Assembly: GCA_048262655.1 (NCBI GenBank)
Contig: JBLXEY010000002.1
Location: forward strand, 496,001-560,000
Reading direction: 5' to 3'
DNA: 64,000 nucleotides
Source: JABMNT01 sp048262655
Lineage (GTDB): Bacteria > Pseudomonadota > Alphaproteobacteria > Rhodospirillales > Casp-alpha2
The position numbers and the translations under genes were made by a program. A model generated the notes under the pieces. That model worked only from the letters and a program-made list of their open reading frames with translations. It was not told where the DNA came from and searched no databases. Below are positions 1 through 9,240 of this stretch, one piece after another (the first letter of the stretch is position 1; each line of letters starts with the position of its first letter).

Positions 1-328
1 CTTCACACAGACCGCAGTAAATACACTTGGTCATATCAATATCGTAGCGTGTCGTCCGGCGGCTTCCGTCATCGCGCGGTTCCGCCTCGATCGTGATGGC
101 CTGCGCGGGGCAAATGGCTTCACACAATTTACAGGCAATACAACGTTCTTCGCCGTTTGGATAGCGACGCAAGGCGTGCTCTCCTCTGAAGCGCGGACTA
201 AGTGGCCCCTTTTCAAACGGATAGTTGATGGTTTTTTTGGCCTTGAACATATAACGCAGAGTCAACCACATACCGGAAACCAACTCGGTCAGGAAGAACG
301 CACGTGCATGACGACTTATGGAGCTCAT
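1..328 (-). CDS. nuoI: NADH-quinone oxidoreductase subunit I (3' end outside window)
   Basis: This is the two-cluster ferredoxin subunit of complex I, which carries electrons from NuoG toward NuoB on the peripheral arm. The visible 109 residues begin MSSISRHARAFFLTELVSG. They contain a first complete 4Fe-4S motif (C63, C66, C69, C73 in CIACKLCEAICP) and the start of the second (C102, C105, C108 in CIYCGLCE). The remaining third of the protein lies before base 1. It follows nuoH by 10 bases and is the last visible gene of the minus-strand nuo operon. The ATG is at 326-328. Identity is secure; only the C-terminus is missing because of the window edge. Confidence 0.96.
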   Translation of the reverse strand, partial: MSSISRHARAFFLTELVSGMWLTLRYMFKAKKTINYPFEKGPLSPRFRGEHALRRYPNGEERCIACKLCEAICPAQAITIEAEPRDDGSRRTTRYDIDMTKCIYCGLCE

Positions 329-338
329 AATACTTTCC

Positions 339-1355
339 TTAACCCGCGTTCGGAACCATATCGAAGGCAACAAGTACCCCCGCGACAACCACAACTCCGG
401 CCAATGACAATGGCAGGAAGACTTTCCAGCCCAGACGCATCAACTGGTCGTAGCGATAGCGTGGGAAGGTTGCCCGAACCCACAAGAAGATAAACAGACA
501 GAAGGCAATTTTCAGCGCCAGCCAGATGGGACCCGGGATCAGTGTGAACGGCGCAATATCAAATGGTGGCAACCAGCCGCCCAAGAACAGGATTGACGTC
601 ATCGCCGACATCAAAATCATATTTGCGTACTCGCCCAGGAAGAACAGGGCGAACCCCATGGCCGAGTATTCAACGTTATAACCAGCGACCAATTCTGCTT
701 CAGCTTCAGGCATGTCAAACGGATGACGGTTTGTTTCCGCAAGCGTCGAGATAAAGAAGATCACGGCCATTGGGAACAACGGAATGATAAACCACATGCC
801 CTTTTGGGCCATCACAATGTCCGAAAGATTTAACGAACCGACGCACAACAATACGGTTATGATGACAAAGCCCATTGAGACCTCGTAGGAAACCATTTGC
901 GCCGCGGATCGAATAGCCCCCAGGAAGGCATAACGCGAATTTGACGCCCAACCTGCCATAAGAATTCCATAAACACCCAGAGAAGAAATCGCAAACAGGT
1001 ACAGAATACCCACGTTAATATCTGCCAGCACCATACCTTCATCAAATGGAATAACCGCCCACGCCACCAGCGCCAGAATGAAGGTCAGCATCGGCGCTAT
1101 CATAAAGACAACGCGGTTTGCCCCTGACGGAATAATTGTCTCTTTCAGGAAAAGTTTTAAGCCATCGGCCATCGGTTGCAGAAGACCGAAAGGTCCAACA
1201 ATATTAGGGCCACGACGCATCTGCATGGCGCCGATCACTTTACGCTCGGCCAGAGTCAAATAGGCGACGGAAAGCAAAATTGGCAATACAATCGCAACAA
1301 TCTTAATGACCGTCCATAGAAGCGGCCAAAGGTATGTGTCCCAAAGTTCAGCCAT
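339..1355 (-). CDS. nuoH: NADH-quinone oxidoreductase subunit H
   Basis: NuoH (ND1 homologue) is the membrane subunit that joins the peripheral arm to the membrane arm and forms much of the quinone-binding channel. The 338-residue protein has about eight hydrophobic segments. It carries the conserved stretches LAERKVIGAMQMRRGPNIVG near residue 36 and ETNRHPFDMPEAEAELVAGY in the middle, whose acidic residues line the quinone cavity. Length matches the family. The ATG overlaps the end of nuoG by 8 bases, which suggests translational coupling. Confidence 0.97.
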   Translation of the reverse strand: MAELWDTYLWPLLWTVIKIVAIVLPILLSVAYLTLAERKVIGAMQMRRGPNIVGPFGLLQPMADGLKLFLKETIIPSGANRVVFMIAPMLTFILALVAWAVIPFDEGMVLADINVGILYLFAISSLGVYGILMAGWASNSRYAFLGAIRSAAQMVSYEVSMGFVIITVLLCVGSLNLSDIVMAQKGMWFIIPLFPMAVIFFISTLAETNRHPFDMPEAEAELVAGYNVEYSAMGFALFFLGEYANMILMSAMTSILFLGGWLPPFDIAPFTLIPGPIWLALKIAFCLFIFLWVRATFPRYRYDQLMRLGWKVFLPLSLAGVVVVAGVLVAFDMVPNAG

Positions 1356-3417
1356 CGGTACCTGTCTTCTGATCAGTTGCGCCTAAAAACTCGTCCGCAC
1401 ATTTCGCCATCGTCACAGAGGCGCGGCTTATCGGGTTCGTCATATAGAAATTCGTTACCGGCGACGTAAATGCGACAGCGTCAACCTCGCCCGCTTCTCC
1501 AAAATCACCCCATTTTGCAGGATGCACTTCATCAACATTTAAAAAAGTGCCATTTATATCGACCATTCGGCCACGCACCTGCTGCAGATTACTGAAGGAC
1601 AAGCTTTTGCCCAGGGCATCAGACAAGGCACGGATGATTGTCCAGTCCTCTCGGGCGTCACCGGGGGGAAAGACAGCCAGACGCGTAACCTGTACCCGAC
1701 CTTCCGTATTCACGTAAGTGCTGGCCTTTTCTGTATAGGCAGCGCCCGGTAAAATGACATCTGCACAGTGTGCCCCTGCATCACCGTGGTGGCCCTGATA
1801 GATGACGAACGCTTTATCTAGCTTTGTCGTATCAATCTCGTCGGCACCCAAAAGATAAACCGCCTTGATGTCACCCGATTGCGCACCTTCCAAAATCCCG
1901 TTCACGTCACGCCCTTTGGCACCGGGAACAAAGCCGAGGTCAAGCCCACCGACACGCGCGGCGGCCGTATGGAGAACGTTAAAGCCATTCCAGTTTTGCG
2001 CAGTGTCAATCATCTTATAGGTTTCTGCGACTGTTCGTGCGAGATCAAGAACGGCAGCGCCATCAGGACGTGATAACGCACCCTGACCAACAATCAACAT
2101 CGGACGCTCCGCCTTTTTCAAGACATCAGCGAAGGCACCCTTGCCTTTCGCCAAGTCCGCAAGAACAGACGGGTTGTCACCCAAATTCGTGACCGGGTAG
2201 GTTAAATCGGCAACTTCACCAATGGAAGCGATCTCGACACCCCCGGCAACAAACCGCTTGCGAATACGCGCGTTCAAAACAGATGCCTCACGACGCGGAT
2301 TTGTTCCGATCAACAGGATCGCGTCGGCACGATCGATACCGCTAATCGACGAATTGAACAGATACCCCGCCCGCGACGCGGTATCGAGCTTCGCACCGTC
2401 CTGGCGGCAGTCCAGGTTTTCAGAATCTAAAGCGGCCATCAAATCTTTTAGCGCCGTCATCGCCTCGCAATCTGCCAAGTCACCAGCAATCGCCGCTATT
2501 TGATCCCCTTTGAGAGGTTTCAACGCTTCAGCTATGGCGTTAAAAGCCTCAGGCCATGTCGCTGCCGCCAACTTGCCGTCACGACGCACATATGGTTTAT
2601 CAAGACGCTGCGTTCTAAGTCCGTCACACGAAAAACGAGCCTTATCCGAAATCCATTCCTCGTTTACATCTTCATTGAGCCGCGGCAGAACACGCTTTAC
2701 TTCCGGCCCCCGGCAATCCACGCGAATGTTTGACCCAACCGCATCAGTCACGTCGACGGATTCAGTCTTTTTGAGTTCCCATGGGCGCGCATTGAATGCA
2801 TAAGGCCCCGAGGTCAATGCACCGACTGGGCAAAGATCAATCATATTGCCAGAAAGCTCTGAGGTCAGAGCATTTTCGACATAGGTCCCAACTTCCATAT
2901 TCTCGCCGCGACCGGTTGCTCCAAGCTCTGGGACACCAGCCACTTCACTGGCAAAACGAATGCAGCGCGTACAATGAATACAGCGTGTCATCGTCGTGCT
3001 GATCAACGGCCCCATGTATTTATCTTTTACGGCACGCTTGTTTTCCGAGAACCGGCTTTTATCTGATCCGTAGCCCATCGCTTGGTCTTGCAGGTCGCAC
3101 TCGCCACCCTGATCACAAATCGGGCAATCCAACGGATGGTTGATCAGCAGAAATTCCATAACGCCTTTGCGCATTTTCTGAACTTCTGGTGTATCTGTCT
3201 GAATGACCATCCCTTCCGCAATCGGCATGGCACAGGACGCGATCGGCTTGGGCGCGCGTTCCATAGAAACCAGACACATCCGGCAATTACCGGCAATCGA
3301 AAGTCGCTCGTGATAGCAGAACCGGGGAATTTCGATACCCGCTTGCTCACAAGCCTGCATCACTGTCATTCCGCCTTCGGCTTCGACTTCCTGACCATCA
3401 ATGGTGAGTTTAACCAT
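1348..3417 (-). CDS. nuoG: NADH-quinone oxidoreductase subunit G
   Basis: This 75-kDa-type subunit of complex I carries several Fe-S clusters in the electron wire. Numbering from MVKLTIDGQ, the 2Fe-2S ligands are C34, C45, C48 and C62. A His-liganded 4Fe-4S site is H94, C98, C101 and C107, and another is C146, C149, C152 and C196. The rest is a degenerate molybdopterin-oxidoreductase fold. The frame stays open 16 codons upstream to 3465, but that extension overlaps nuoF and lacks family character, so the ATG at 3417 (10 bases after the nuoF stop) is preferred. The product is 689 residues, usual for alphaproteobacteria. Confidence 0.96.
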   Translation of the reverse strand: MVKLTIDGQEVEAEGGMTVMQACEQAGIEIPRFCYHERLSIAGNCRMCLVSMERAPKPIASCAMPIAEGMVIQTDTPEVQKMRKGVMEFLLINHPLDCPICDQGGECDLQDQAMGYGSDKSRFSENKRAVKDKYMGPLISTTMTRCIHCTRCIRFASEVAGVPELGATGRGENMEVGTYVENALTSELSGNMIDLCPVGALTSGPYAFNARPWELKKTESVDVTDAVGSNIRVDCRGPEVKRVLPRLNEDVNEEWISDKARFSCDGLRTQRLDKPYVRRDGKLAAATWPEAFNAIAEALKPLKGDQIAAIAGDLADCEAMTALKDLMAALDSENLDCRQDGAKLDTASRAGYLFNSSISGIDRADAILLIGTNPRREASVLNARIRKRFVAGGVEIASIGEVADLTYPVTNLGDNPSVLADLAKGKGAFADVLKKAERPMLIVGQGALSRPDGAAVLDLARTVAETYKMIDTAQNWNGFNVLHTAAARVGGLDLGFVPGAKGRDVNGILEGAQSGDIKAVYLLGADEIDTTKLDKAFVIYQGHHGDAGAHCADVILPGAAYTEKASTYVNTEGRVQVTRLAVFPPGDAREDWTIIRALSDALGKSLSFSNLQQVRGRMVDINGTFLNVDEVHPAKWGDFGEAGEVDAVAFTSPVTNFYMTNPISRASVTMAKCADEFLGATDQKTGTDG

Positions 3418-3427
3418 GTCTCTATCC

Positions 3428-4717
3428 CTACGCGGCCTGAGAACTGCCAGCTTTCGCTTCGGCAATACGTTTTTCCAATTCCGGACGGAAGTGCCGGATC
3501 AATCCTTGAATAGGCCACGCCGCTGCATCGCCAAGGGCACAAATTGTGTGCCCTTCGATTTGCCGCGTCACTTCTTCAAGCATATCAATTTCGTCAACAT
3601 GTGCGGTCCCGGCAGCCATTTTTTCCATCATCCGCCACATCCAGCCTGTGCCTTCACGACATGGCGTGCATTGCCCACAGCTTTCATGTTTGTAAAACGC
3701 AGACAGACGCGTAATGGCCCGGATAATATCGGTTGATTTATCCATCACCATAACGGCAGCAGTGCCGAGCCCGGACTGAACCTCGCGCAGTGAATCAAAG
3801 TCCATAAGCACGGTATCACAGAGATTTTTAGGAAGAACCGGAACCGATGCGCCACCTGGGATAACCGCAAGCAGATTGTCCCATCCGCCGCGTACACCGC
3901 CGCAGTGTTTCTCAATCAGTTCTTTGAGCGGTATCCCCATCTCTTCTTCAACCGTACACGGCTGGTTCACATGGCCCGAAATGATGAACAGCTTCGTCCC
4001 CGTATTATTCGGGCGCCCCAAGCCGGCAAACCAATCAGCACCGCGGCGTAAAATTTCCGGAGCAACAGCGATTGATTCTACATTGTTAACCGTTGTCGGA
4101 GCCCCATATAGGCCAACATTTGCCGGGAAAGGCGGCTTCAGTCTTGGTTGGCCTTTTTTGCCTTCAAGGCTCTCAATCAGGGCCGTTTCTTCGCCACAAA
4201 TATAAGCGCCCATGCCGCGGTGAATATAGAAATCAAATTTATAACCAGAACCACAAGCGTCATCGCCAATTAGGCCGGCATCATAGGCTTCGTCGACAGC
4301 TTTTTGCAGCGCTTCAGTTTCACGGTAAAACTCACCCCGCACATAGCAATAGGCCGCATTGGCCCCCATCGCAAAGGAGGCAACCAAGGCTCCTTCGATC
4401 AGCTTGTGGGGATCATGACGCATGATTTCACGGTCTTTACAGGTACCGGGCTCGCCCTCATCCGCATTGATAACCAGATAGTGAGGTCGCCCATCGGATT
4501 CTTTAGGCATAAAAGACCACTTCATGCCGGTAGAGAAACCGGCGCCGCCTCTGCCACGTAAACCGGACGCCTTCATCTGGTTGACGATTTCTTCGCGACC
4601 GAGCTCCAGAAGTTTTTTTGTGCCGTCCCAGTCTCCGCGTTTTTTAGCGCCTGCTAAAAACGGGTCTTCCAAGCCGTATATATTCGTAAAGATGCGATCC
4701 TTATCCGCTAACATCAT
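3428..4717 (-). CDS. nuoF: NADH-quinone oxidoreductase subunit F
   Basis: NuoF is the NADH-oxidising, FMN-binding subunit at the tip of complex I. The 429-residue protein has the FMN/NADH-binding glycine-rich segment GRGGAGFSTG near residue 55 and NADEGEPGTCKDRE near residue 84. The N3 4Fe-4S ligands are C347, C350 and C353 (ESCGQCTPC), with the distal C393. It begins with two consecutive ATG codons. The first overlaps the nuoE stop as ATGA (4714-4717), the usual coupling arrangement. NuoE and NuoG are its direct partners in the N-module. Confidence 0.97.
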   Translation of the reverse strand: MMLADKDRIFTNIYGLEDPFLAGAKKRGDWDGTKKLLELGREEIVNQMKASGLRGRGGAGFSTGMKWSFMPKESDGRPHYLVINADEGEPGTCKDREIMRHDPHKLIEGALVASFAMGANAAYCYVRGEFYRETEALQKAVDEAYDAGLIGDDACGSGYKFDFYIHRGMGAYICGEETALIESLEGKKGQPRLKPPFPANVGLYGAPTTVNNVESIAVAPEILRRGADWFAGLGRPNNTGTKLFIISGHVNQPCTVEEEMGIPLKELIEKHCGGVRGGWDNLLAVIPGGASVPVLPKNLCDTVLMDFDSLREVQSGLGTAAVMVMDKSTDIIRAITRLSAFYKHESCGQCTPCREGTGWMWRMMEKMAAGTAHVDEIDMLEEVTRQIEGHTICALGDAAAWPIQGLIRHFRPELEKRIAEAKAGSSQAA

Positions 4718-5346
4718 GCATCTCCCAATTTATTGGACCGTTCATCGGCTTGATGGGTCAAGCTGGTCAAACCGCCCACAGGCTCACAGGTTACGCGACC
4801 AATTTGCGAACCCGTTTTCGGGGTTTTCCCAGCCGCCAGGTCCGTAAGCACGGATTCGGTCGAACCGGCATCAAGGTCCTCGTAAAAATCATCATTGATT
4901 TGCATCATTGGCGCATTCACACAGGCACCCAGGCATTCTGCTTCACTTAGCGTGAAGAGCCCGTCTTCCGTTGTTTCTCCAATATCGACACCAAGCTTTC
5001 GCTTGCAGCTTGAAACGACATCATCCGATCCCCGTAACCAGCATGGCAAGTTGGTGCAGATCTGCACATGGAACTTCCCAATCGGCTTCAGGTTATACAT
5101 CGTATAGAACGTCGCGACTTCGTATACGCGAATGCGCGGCATACCCAGCATCTCTGCAACATAGTCCATGGCAACGCGCGGCAACCAGCCGTCATGCTGA
5201 CGTTGGGCGATGTCCAGTAAAGGCATAACAGCACTCGCCTGCCACCCTTCTGGATATTTTGCAATCACGGCCTCTGCCGCTTCCATACTTTCCGTGCTGA
5301 AAGCAAAGTGCGTGGGCTGTTCAAATGTATCTGCCTGTCCGCTCAT
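4714..5346 (-). CDS. nuoE: NADH-quinone oxidoreductase subunit E
   Basis: NuoE is the 24-kDa-type thioredoxin-fold subunit of the N-module. It binds the off-pathway N1a 2Fe-2S cluster. Ligands are visible as C97, C102, C138 and C142 in CTNLPC and CLGAC. The 210-residue protein is somewhat longer than the E. coli protein because of a C-terminal tail after about residue 180, which is common in alphaproteobacteria. It overlaps nuoD upstream and nuoF downstream by 4 bases each (ATGA junctions). Confidence 0.96.
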   Translation of the reverse strand: MSGQADTFEQPTHFAFSTESMEAAEAVIAKYPEGWQASAVMPLLDIAQRQHDGWLPRVAMDYVAEMLGMPRIRVYEVATFYTMYNLKPIGKFHVQICTNLPCWLRGSDDVVSSCKRKLGVDIGETTEDGLFTLSEAECLGACVNAPMMQINDDFYEDLDAGSTESVLTDLAAGKTPKTGSQIGRVTCEPVGGLTSLTHQADERSNKLGDA

Positions 5347-6521
5347 CGATCAATCTCACCAAAAACAACATCAATTGAGCCGATGTTTGCGACTGCATCA
5401 GCCAACATATGCCCCTTGGACAAAAACTCCATTGCCTGCAAATGCGCGAACCCGGGGGCTCTGATCTTGCACCTGTAGGGTTTGTTCGTTCCATCCGAAA
5501 CCAGGAACACCGCAAACTCACCTTTTGGCGCTTCTACCGCTGTATAGGTCTCACCTTCGGGTACGTGGTAGCCCTCTGTATAAAGTTTGAAGTGATGAAT
5601 AAGCGCTTCCATGGATGACTTCATCGACGCGCGCGGCGGCGGAGAAATCTTCTGGTCATCGATCTTGCATGGTCCAGAGGGCATTTTATCCAGACATTGA
5701 TGGATCAGTTTGAGCGACTCGCGCATTTCAAGAATTCGAACGACGTATCGATCATAGCAGTCGCCGTTCTTGCCGATGGGAATCTCGAAGTCCAATTCTT
5801 CATAACAATCATAAGGCTGGGATTTACGCAAATCCCAGGCGACACCCGACGCCCGGATGTTTGGCCCCGAAAAGCCCCAATCGAAACACTGTTCTGCCGT
5901 TATGACCCCGATATCGACAGTCCGCTGCTTAAAAATTCTGTTTTCTGTGAGCAATGTTTCAAGGTCATCAATAAAGCCAACAAAGTTTTCGGCCCATGCA
6001 TTGATGTCATCGCTTAAACCAGCAGGCATATCTGCAGAAACACCCCCTGGACGGAAATAATTCATGTGCAAGCGCGCACCCGAAACCCGTTCGCAGAACT
6101 CCATAAGGACTTCGCGTTCTTCAAAGCCCCAGAGCATCGGCGTCATCGCACCGACATCCATGGCATAAGAGGTCACGTTCAACAGGTGATTCAGAATTCT
6201 GCCAATCTCCGCAAACAGAACGCGGATGTATTGAGCGCGCATCGGCACTTCTATACCCAGAAGCTTTTCCGTCGCCAAGGCAAAGACATGTTCCTGATTT
6301 TGCGGCGCCACATAGTCGAGGCGATCAAAATACGGAACGGCCTGCACATAGGTCTTATGTTCAATAAGCTTTTCGGTGCCGCGATGGAGTAAGCCAATGT
6401 GCGGATCACAGCGATCAATGACCTCGCCGTCCATCTCCAGAACCATCCTCAAAACACCGTGTGCAGCAGGATGCTGAGGACCGAAATTTAAATTGTAATT
6501 CTTGATTTCAGATTGAGCCAT
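5343..6521 (-). CDS. nuoD: NADH-quinone oxidoreductase subunit D
   Basis: NuoD is the 49-kDa-type subunit that forms the quinone-reduction pocket together with NuoB. At 392 residues it starts MAQSEIKNYNLNFGPQHPAAHGVLR; the GPQHPAAHG loop carries the conserved His that contacts quinone. The C-terminal sequence includes the family ending DVVFGEIDR. It is a separate gene from nuoC, unlike the fused nuoCD of E. coli. It shares one base with nuoC (TGATG junction at 6521) and four with nuoE. Confidence 0.97.
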   Translation of the reverse strand: MAQSEIKNYNLNFGPQHPAAHGVLRMVLEMDGEVIDRCDPHIGLLHRGTEKLIEHKTYVQAVPYFDRLDYVAPQNQEHVFALATEKLLGIEVPMRAQYIRVLFAEIGRILNHLLNVTSYAMDVGAMTPMLWGFEEREVLMEFCERVSGARLHMNYFRPGGVSADMPAGLSDDINAWAENFVGFIDDLETLLTENRIFKQRTVDIGVITAEQCFDWGFSGPNIRASGVAWDLRKSQPYDCYEELDFEIPIGKNGDCYDRYVVRILEMRESLKLIHQCLDKMPSGPCKIDDQKISPPPRASMKSSMEALIHHFKLYTEGYHVPEGETYTAVEAPKGEFAVFLVSDGTNKPYRCKIRAPGFAHLQAMEFLSKGHMLADAVANIGSIDVVFGEIDR

Positions 6522-7144
6522 CAGGACGCATCCTCATTTTCCGCTTCTTCGGCCTTTTCATCGCCGGGCAACACCGCGTTCGCGCCCTCCCAGGGGCTCA
6601 GGAAATCAAAGGATCTGAATTCCTGGGTCAGTTGAACTGGCTCATAGACGACGCGCTTTTGCTCATCATCGTAACGCAGCTCCACATAGCCGGTCAGCGG
6701 GAAGTCTTTGCGCAGCGGGTGCCCCTCGAATCCGTAATCGGTCAGGATGCGGCGCAAGTCCGGATGGTCGGAGAAATAGACGCCGTAAAGGTCCCAAACT
6801 TCACGCTCAAACCAACTTGCAGAACTGAAAAGTTCTGTAGCCGTCGGAACTGGCGTATCTTCGTCTGTCCAGACTTTCACACGAACGCGCGAATTCAATG
6901 TCAGACTAAGCAAGTTATAAACCACCCCAAATCGCTTCTCCTGACTGGGATAATCAACTCCGCATACATCCATCAGCTGCTTGAATTGACAATTGGGGTC
7001 GTCTCGAAGAAAGCTCAATACGGAAATGAGTGAGCCGACAGGAACGGTGATAACCAGTTCGTTCTGCGCGAAAGACACCTCTTCTATGTCGCCACCAAGT
7101 GAGGAGGAAACAAATTCTCCGAGCTCTTTAATATCCAGGTCCAT
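6521..7144 (-). CDS. nuoC: NADH-quinone oxidoreductase subunit C
   Basis: NuoC is the 30-kDa-type subunit that scaffolds the Q-module of complex I. The 207-residue protein has the family core from about residue 65 to 165, with FKQLMDVCGVDYP, an ASWFEREVWDLYGV motif, and HPDLRRILTDYGFEGHPLRKDFPLTG. The C-terminal 25 residues are acidic and variable. It follows nuoB by 41 bases, the largest gap within this otherwise overlapping operon, and ends in a one-base overlap with nuoD. Confidence 0.97.
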   Translation of the reverse strand: MDLDIKELGEFVSSSLGGDIEEVSFAQNELVITVPVGSLISVLSFLRDDPNCQFKQLMDVCGVDYPSQEKRFGVVYNLLSLTLNSRVRVKVWTDEDTPVPTATELFSSASWFEREVWDLYGVYFSDHPDLRRILTDYGFEGHPLRKDFPLTGYVELRYDDEQKRVVYEPVQLTQEFRSFDFLSPWEGANAVLPGDEKAEEAENEDAS

Positions 7145-7185
7145 GCCTACGTCCGGCCTATTCTATCAAGTTGGATCAATCTGGC

Positions 7186-7740
7186 TTAACGCCAAATTGT
7201 ACCCGTCCGTTTAATTTTCTTCTGCAGTTGCATCACACCGTAAATCAGCGCTTCAGCTGTTGGCGGGCAACCCGGTACATAGACATCGACCGGAACGACC
7301 CGATCACATCCACGAACGACAGAATATGAATAGTGATAATAACCGCCGCCGTTGGCGCATGATCCCATTGAGATCACATAACGAGGTTCCGCCATCTGAT
7401 CATAGACTTTGCGAAACGCGGGAGCCATTTTATTGGTCAAGGTACCGGCGACGATAATGACATCCGATTGACGAGGGCTTGGCCGCGGCACAACGCCGAA
7501 TCGATCCAGGTCATAACGCGGCATATAGGCGTGGATCATTTCCACAGCACAACAAGCCAAACCAAACGTCATCGGCCATAGCGAACCCGTACGCGCCCAA
7601 TTAACAACCTTGTCGACGTTAGCGAGGACGAAGCCCTTATCTTGCAGCTCACCGGTCACCTGTCGAATAATCAGGTCCTGGTCCGGCCCCGGCGCCAGAG
7701 GCGCACCAAGGTTACTCTGCATAGGTGATTCTACTCCCAT
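7186..7740 (-). CDS. nuoB: NADH-quinone oxidoreductase subunit B
   Basis: NuoB (PSST homologue) holds cluster N2, the last Fe-S centre before quinone. The ligands are the tandem C63-C64 (LACCAVEM), C128 (GSCANGGG) and C158 (VPGCPPTAE). I chose the ATG at 7740, giving 184 residues. It overlaps the last codons of nuoA and has an AGGGG Shine-Dalgarno about 8 bases upstream. A GTG seven codons earlier at 7761 is possible but less likely. Confidence 0.96.
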   Translation of the reverse strand: MGVESPMQSNLGAPLAPGPDQDLIIRQVTGELQDKGFVLANVDKVVNWARTGSLWPMTFGLACCAVEMIHAYMPRYDLDRFGVVPRPSPRQSDVIIVAGTLTNKMAPAFRKVYDQMAEPRYVISMGSCANGGGYYHYSYSVVRGCDRVVPVDVYVPGCPPTAEALIYGVMQLQKKIKRTGTIWR

Positions 7741-8096
7741 TCTAGGGCCCCTTTTCTCCACTCATAAACGAAGCCAATGGTCAGAATGCCCAAGAACACC
7801 ATCATCGACCAAAACCCAAACATTCCGATCTCGCCAAGGCTAATCGCCCAGGGGAACAGAAATGCGACTTCCAAATCAAAAATAATGAAGAGAATAGCAA
7901 CCAGATAGAACCGGACATCAAATTTGTGACGCGCATCATCAAAGGGTTCGAAGCCACACTCGTAAGGGGAATTCTTCTCAACATCAGGGCGTTGTGACGC
8001 CGCAATTACGGACGCAACAATGGCAATGATCGCAATGCCAACAGCAATCCCTAAAAAGATGAGAATGGGTAAGTAACTCGCGACTAACGATTCCAC
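7731..8096 (-). CDS. nuoA: NADH-quinone oxidoreductase subunit A
   Basis: NuoA (ND3 homologue) is a small three-helix membrane subunit whose loop sits near the quinone channel. The 121-residue protein shows three hydrophobic segments and the conserved loop KNSPYECGFEPFDDARHKFDV (start near residue 40) with its characteristic Cys. It starts with GTG at 8096, preceded by an AAAGGG ribosome-binding site. It is the first gene of the operon. A short GC hairpin (8121-8138) lies in the leader. Confidence 0.96.
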   Translation of the reverse strand: MESLVASYLPILIFLGIAVGIAIIAIVASVIAASQRPDVEKNSPYECGFEPFDDARHKFDVRFYLVAILFIIFDLEVAFLFPWAISLGEIGMFGFWSMMVFLGILTIGFVYEWRKGALEWE

Positions 8097-8227
8097 GTCC
8101 AGACCCTTTTTGTTAGTATTCCGCCACTCTAAAGGCGGCGATGGTTAACTGAGGCTTAACGTGCCTTACAATCCCGGTTTTCGCAATACAAAAACCACGT
8201 TGTGGCAAGGGTTTAAGCTCTTATGCA

Positions 8228-8250
8228 AAAAGCCCCACCAGGGGGCTTTT
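8228..8250 (-). terminator. Rho-independent terminator downstream of tRNA-Asp
   Basis: A 9-bp perfect stem AAAAGCCCC/GGGGCTTTT closes a 5-base loop. The T-rich side lets it work in either direction. It sits 22 bases past the 3' end of the tRNA-Asp gene on the minus strand. Confidence 0.75.
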
Positions 8251-8271
8251 GAAAACGGACTTTGAGGAAAA

Positions 8272-8348
<77 letters not shown>

Positions 8349-8544
8349 TTCAAAGCCGTTGCAACAATCTATCTCGATAGACAAATGCTGCGAACGACGC
8401 CTGATGTAATCTACCCCCCAAGGGGTGTCAAGCAAGGTAATAAAAATAAAATAAAAACTTAGGAACGATAACTTTCCGGATAATGCTAAAGACTGAAAAA
8501 CACAAACATCTGTCCATGATTTTCATCAAAAATTTTTAGGAAAA

Positions 8545-8620
8545 TGGTGGGCGGTGAGGGGCTCGAACCCCCGACATCCACGGTGTAAACGTGGCGCTCT
8601 CCCAGCTGAGCTAACCGCCC
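8545..8620 (-). tRNA. tRNA-Val (anticodon UAC)
   Basis: A 76-base cloverleaf on the minus strand. The acceptor stem is GGGCGGT with ACCGCCC, the discriminator is A and CCA is encoded at 8545-8547. The anticodon stem is CCACG/CGTGG around a TTTACAC loop (anticodon TAC), with a T-arm GGGTTCGAGCCCC. It lies between HU and tRNA-Asp. About 200 bases separate it from tRNA-Asp, and I see no clear promoter of its own. Confidence 0.95.
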
Positions 8621-8694
8621 CTAAGCCATTTTGATTGCCGAATAAATACAGGCTTTATCAGGTCAATGACAAGCGTTTTAAGTATTTTTTTTAG

Positions 8695-8730
8695 ACAAAA
8701 TAAAATCGGCCGCCCAAACAGGCGGCCGAT
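8695..8730 (-). terminator. Rho-independent terminator of the HU gene
   Basis: A perfect 10-bp GC-rich stem (8705-8714 with 8721-8730, ATCGGCCGCC arms) and 6-base loop are followed on the minus strand by TTTTATTTT. It begins 22 bases after the HU stop codon. Confidence 0.88.
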
Positions 8731-8752
8731 CTCAATTTAGATCCACAGTGTC

Positions 8753-9025
8753 TTAGTTGACAGCTGCTTTCAGACCTTTACCTGCCTTGAACTTAGGCTG
8801 GTTAGATGCAGGAATCTGAATGGACTCACCCGTACGTGGGTTACGGCCAGTTGTCGCAGCGCGAGCAGAAACACTAAAAGTACCGAAACCAACGAGACGA
8901 ACTTCAGAGCCATCCTTAAGAGTGCCAGTGATCGCATCGAAAACGCCGTCAACGGCTTTCGTCGCGTCAGCTTTTGACAGACCAGTGCTAGTAGCCACAG
9001 CAGCTACGAGATCATTTTTATTCAT
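8753..9025 (-). CDS. hupB: HU family DNA-binding protein
   Basis: This 90-residue nucleoid protein bends and compacts DNA as a dimer. The sequence begins MNKNDLVAAVATSTGLSKADA and contains the HU signature around residues 46-65 (GFGTFSVSARAATTGRNPRTG), with the intercalating Pro in the beta-arm tip. It is a full-length HU rather than IHF because the arm and C-terminal KAGKGLKAAVN match HU-beta. Its position next to lon is conserved widely in proteobacteria. A strong GAGGGGG ribosome-binding site precedes the ATG. Confidence 0.95.
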   Translation of the reverse strand: MNKNDLVAAVATSTGLSKADATKAVDGVFDAITGTLKDGSEVRLVGFGTFSVSARAATTGRNPRTGESIQIPASNQPKFKAGKGLKAAVN

Positions 9026-9116
9026 TTGAGAGCCCCCTCTATAAAGGTGGTGAAAGGTAAATATAATTCAGGAACAACTTATTTAATCGTTCATTGTACC
9101 TGCGTGATGACTGAAA

Positions 9117-9144
9117 TTTATAAGCCAGTTTTCGATCACGTCAA
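9117..9144 (-). promoter_or_regulatory. Candidate sigma-70 promoter for the HU gene
   Basis: On the minus strand a TTGACG -35 element (9139-9144) and a TATAAA -10 element (9117-9122) are separated by 16 bases. The inferred start lies about 85 bases upstream of the HU ATG. Assigned by consensus match only. Confidence 0.5.
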
Positions 9145-9168
9145 TTGGATAACTTGGTTTTTTTCGCA

Positions 9169-9199
9169 GAAAACCGGGGTTTTGCGCTAAGCCCCCGGT
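9169..9199 (-). terminator. Possible second terminator between lon and HU
   Basis: A 7-bp stem ACCGGGG/CCCCGGT (9173-9179 with 9193-9199) with a 13-base loop is followed on the minus strand by TTTTC. It lies downstream of the stronger lon terminator and just upstream of the HU promoter, so it may insulate HU. The 325-base gap 9026-9350 holds this, the lon terminator and the HU promoter, and no gene. Confidence 0.45.
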
Positions 9200-9240
9200 C
9201 TGTAACGATGTTTAGAGGCTGTTTTTTGCATTTTAGGTAC

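Noticed and set aside
3418..3465. Longer N-terminus of NuoG
   Set aside because: The 16 extra residues overlap nuoF, are unlike the family, and the ATG at 3417 begins the ferredoxin domain correctly.
8121..8138. CCGCC/GGCGG hairpin before nuoA as a riboswitch or attenuator
   Set aside because: A five-pair stem with an eight-base loop is too small to support any specific regulatory claim.
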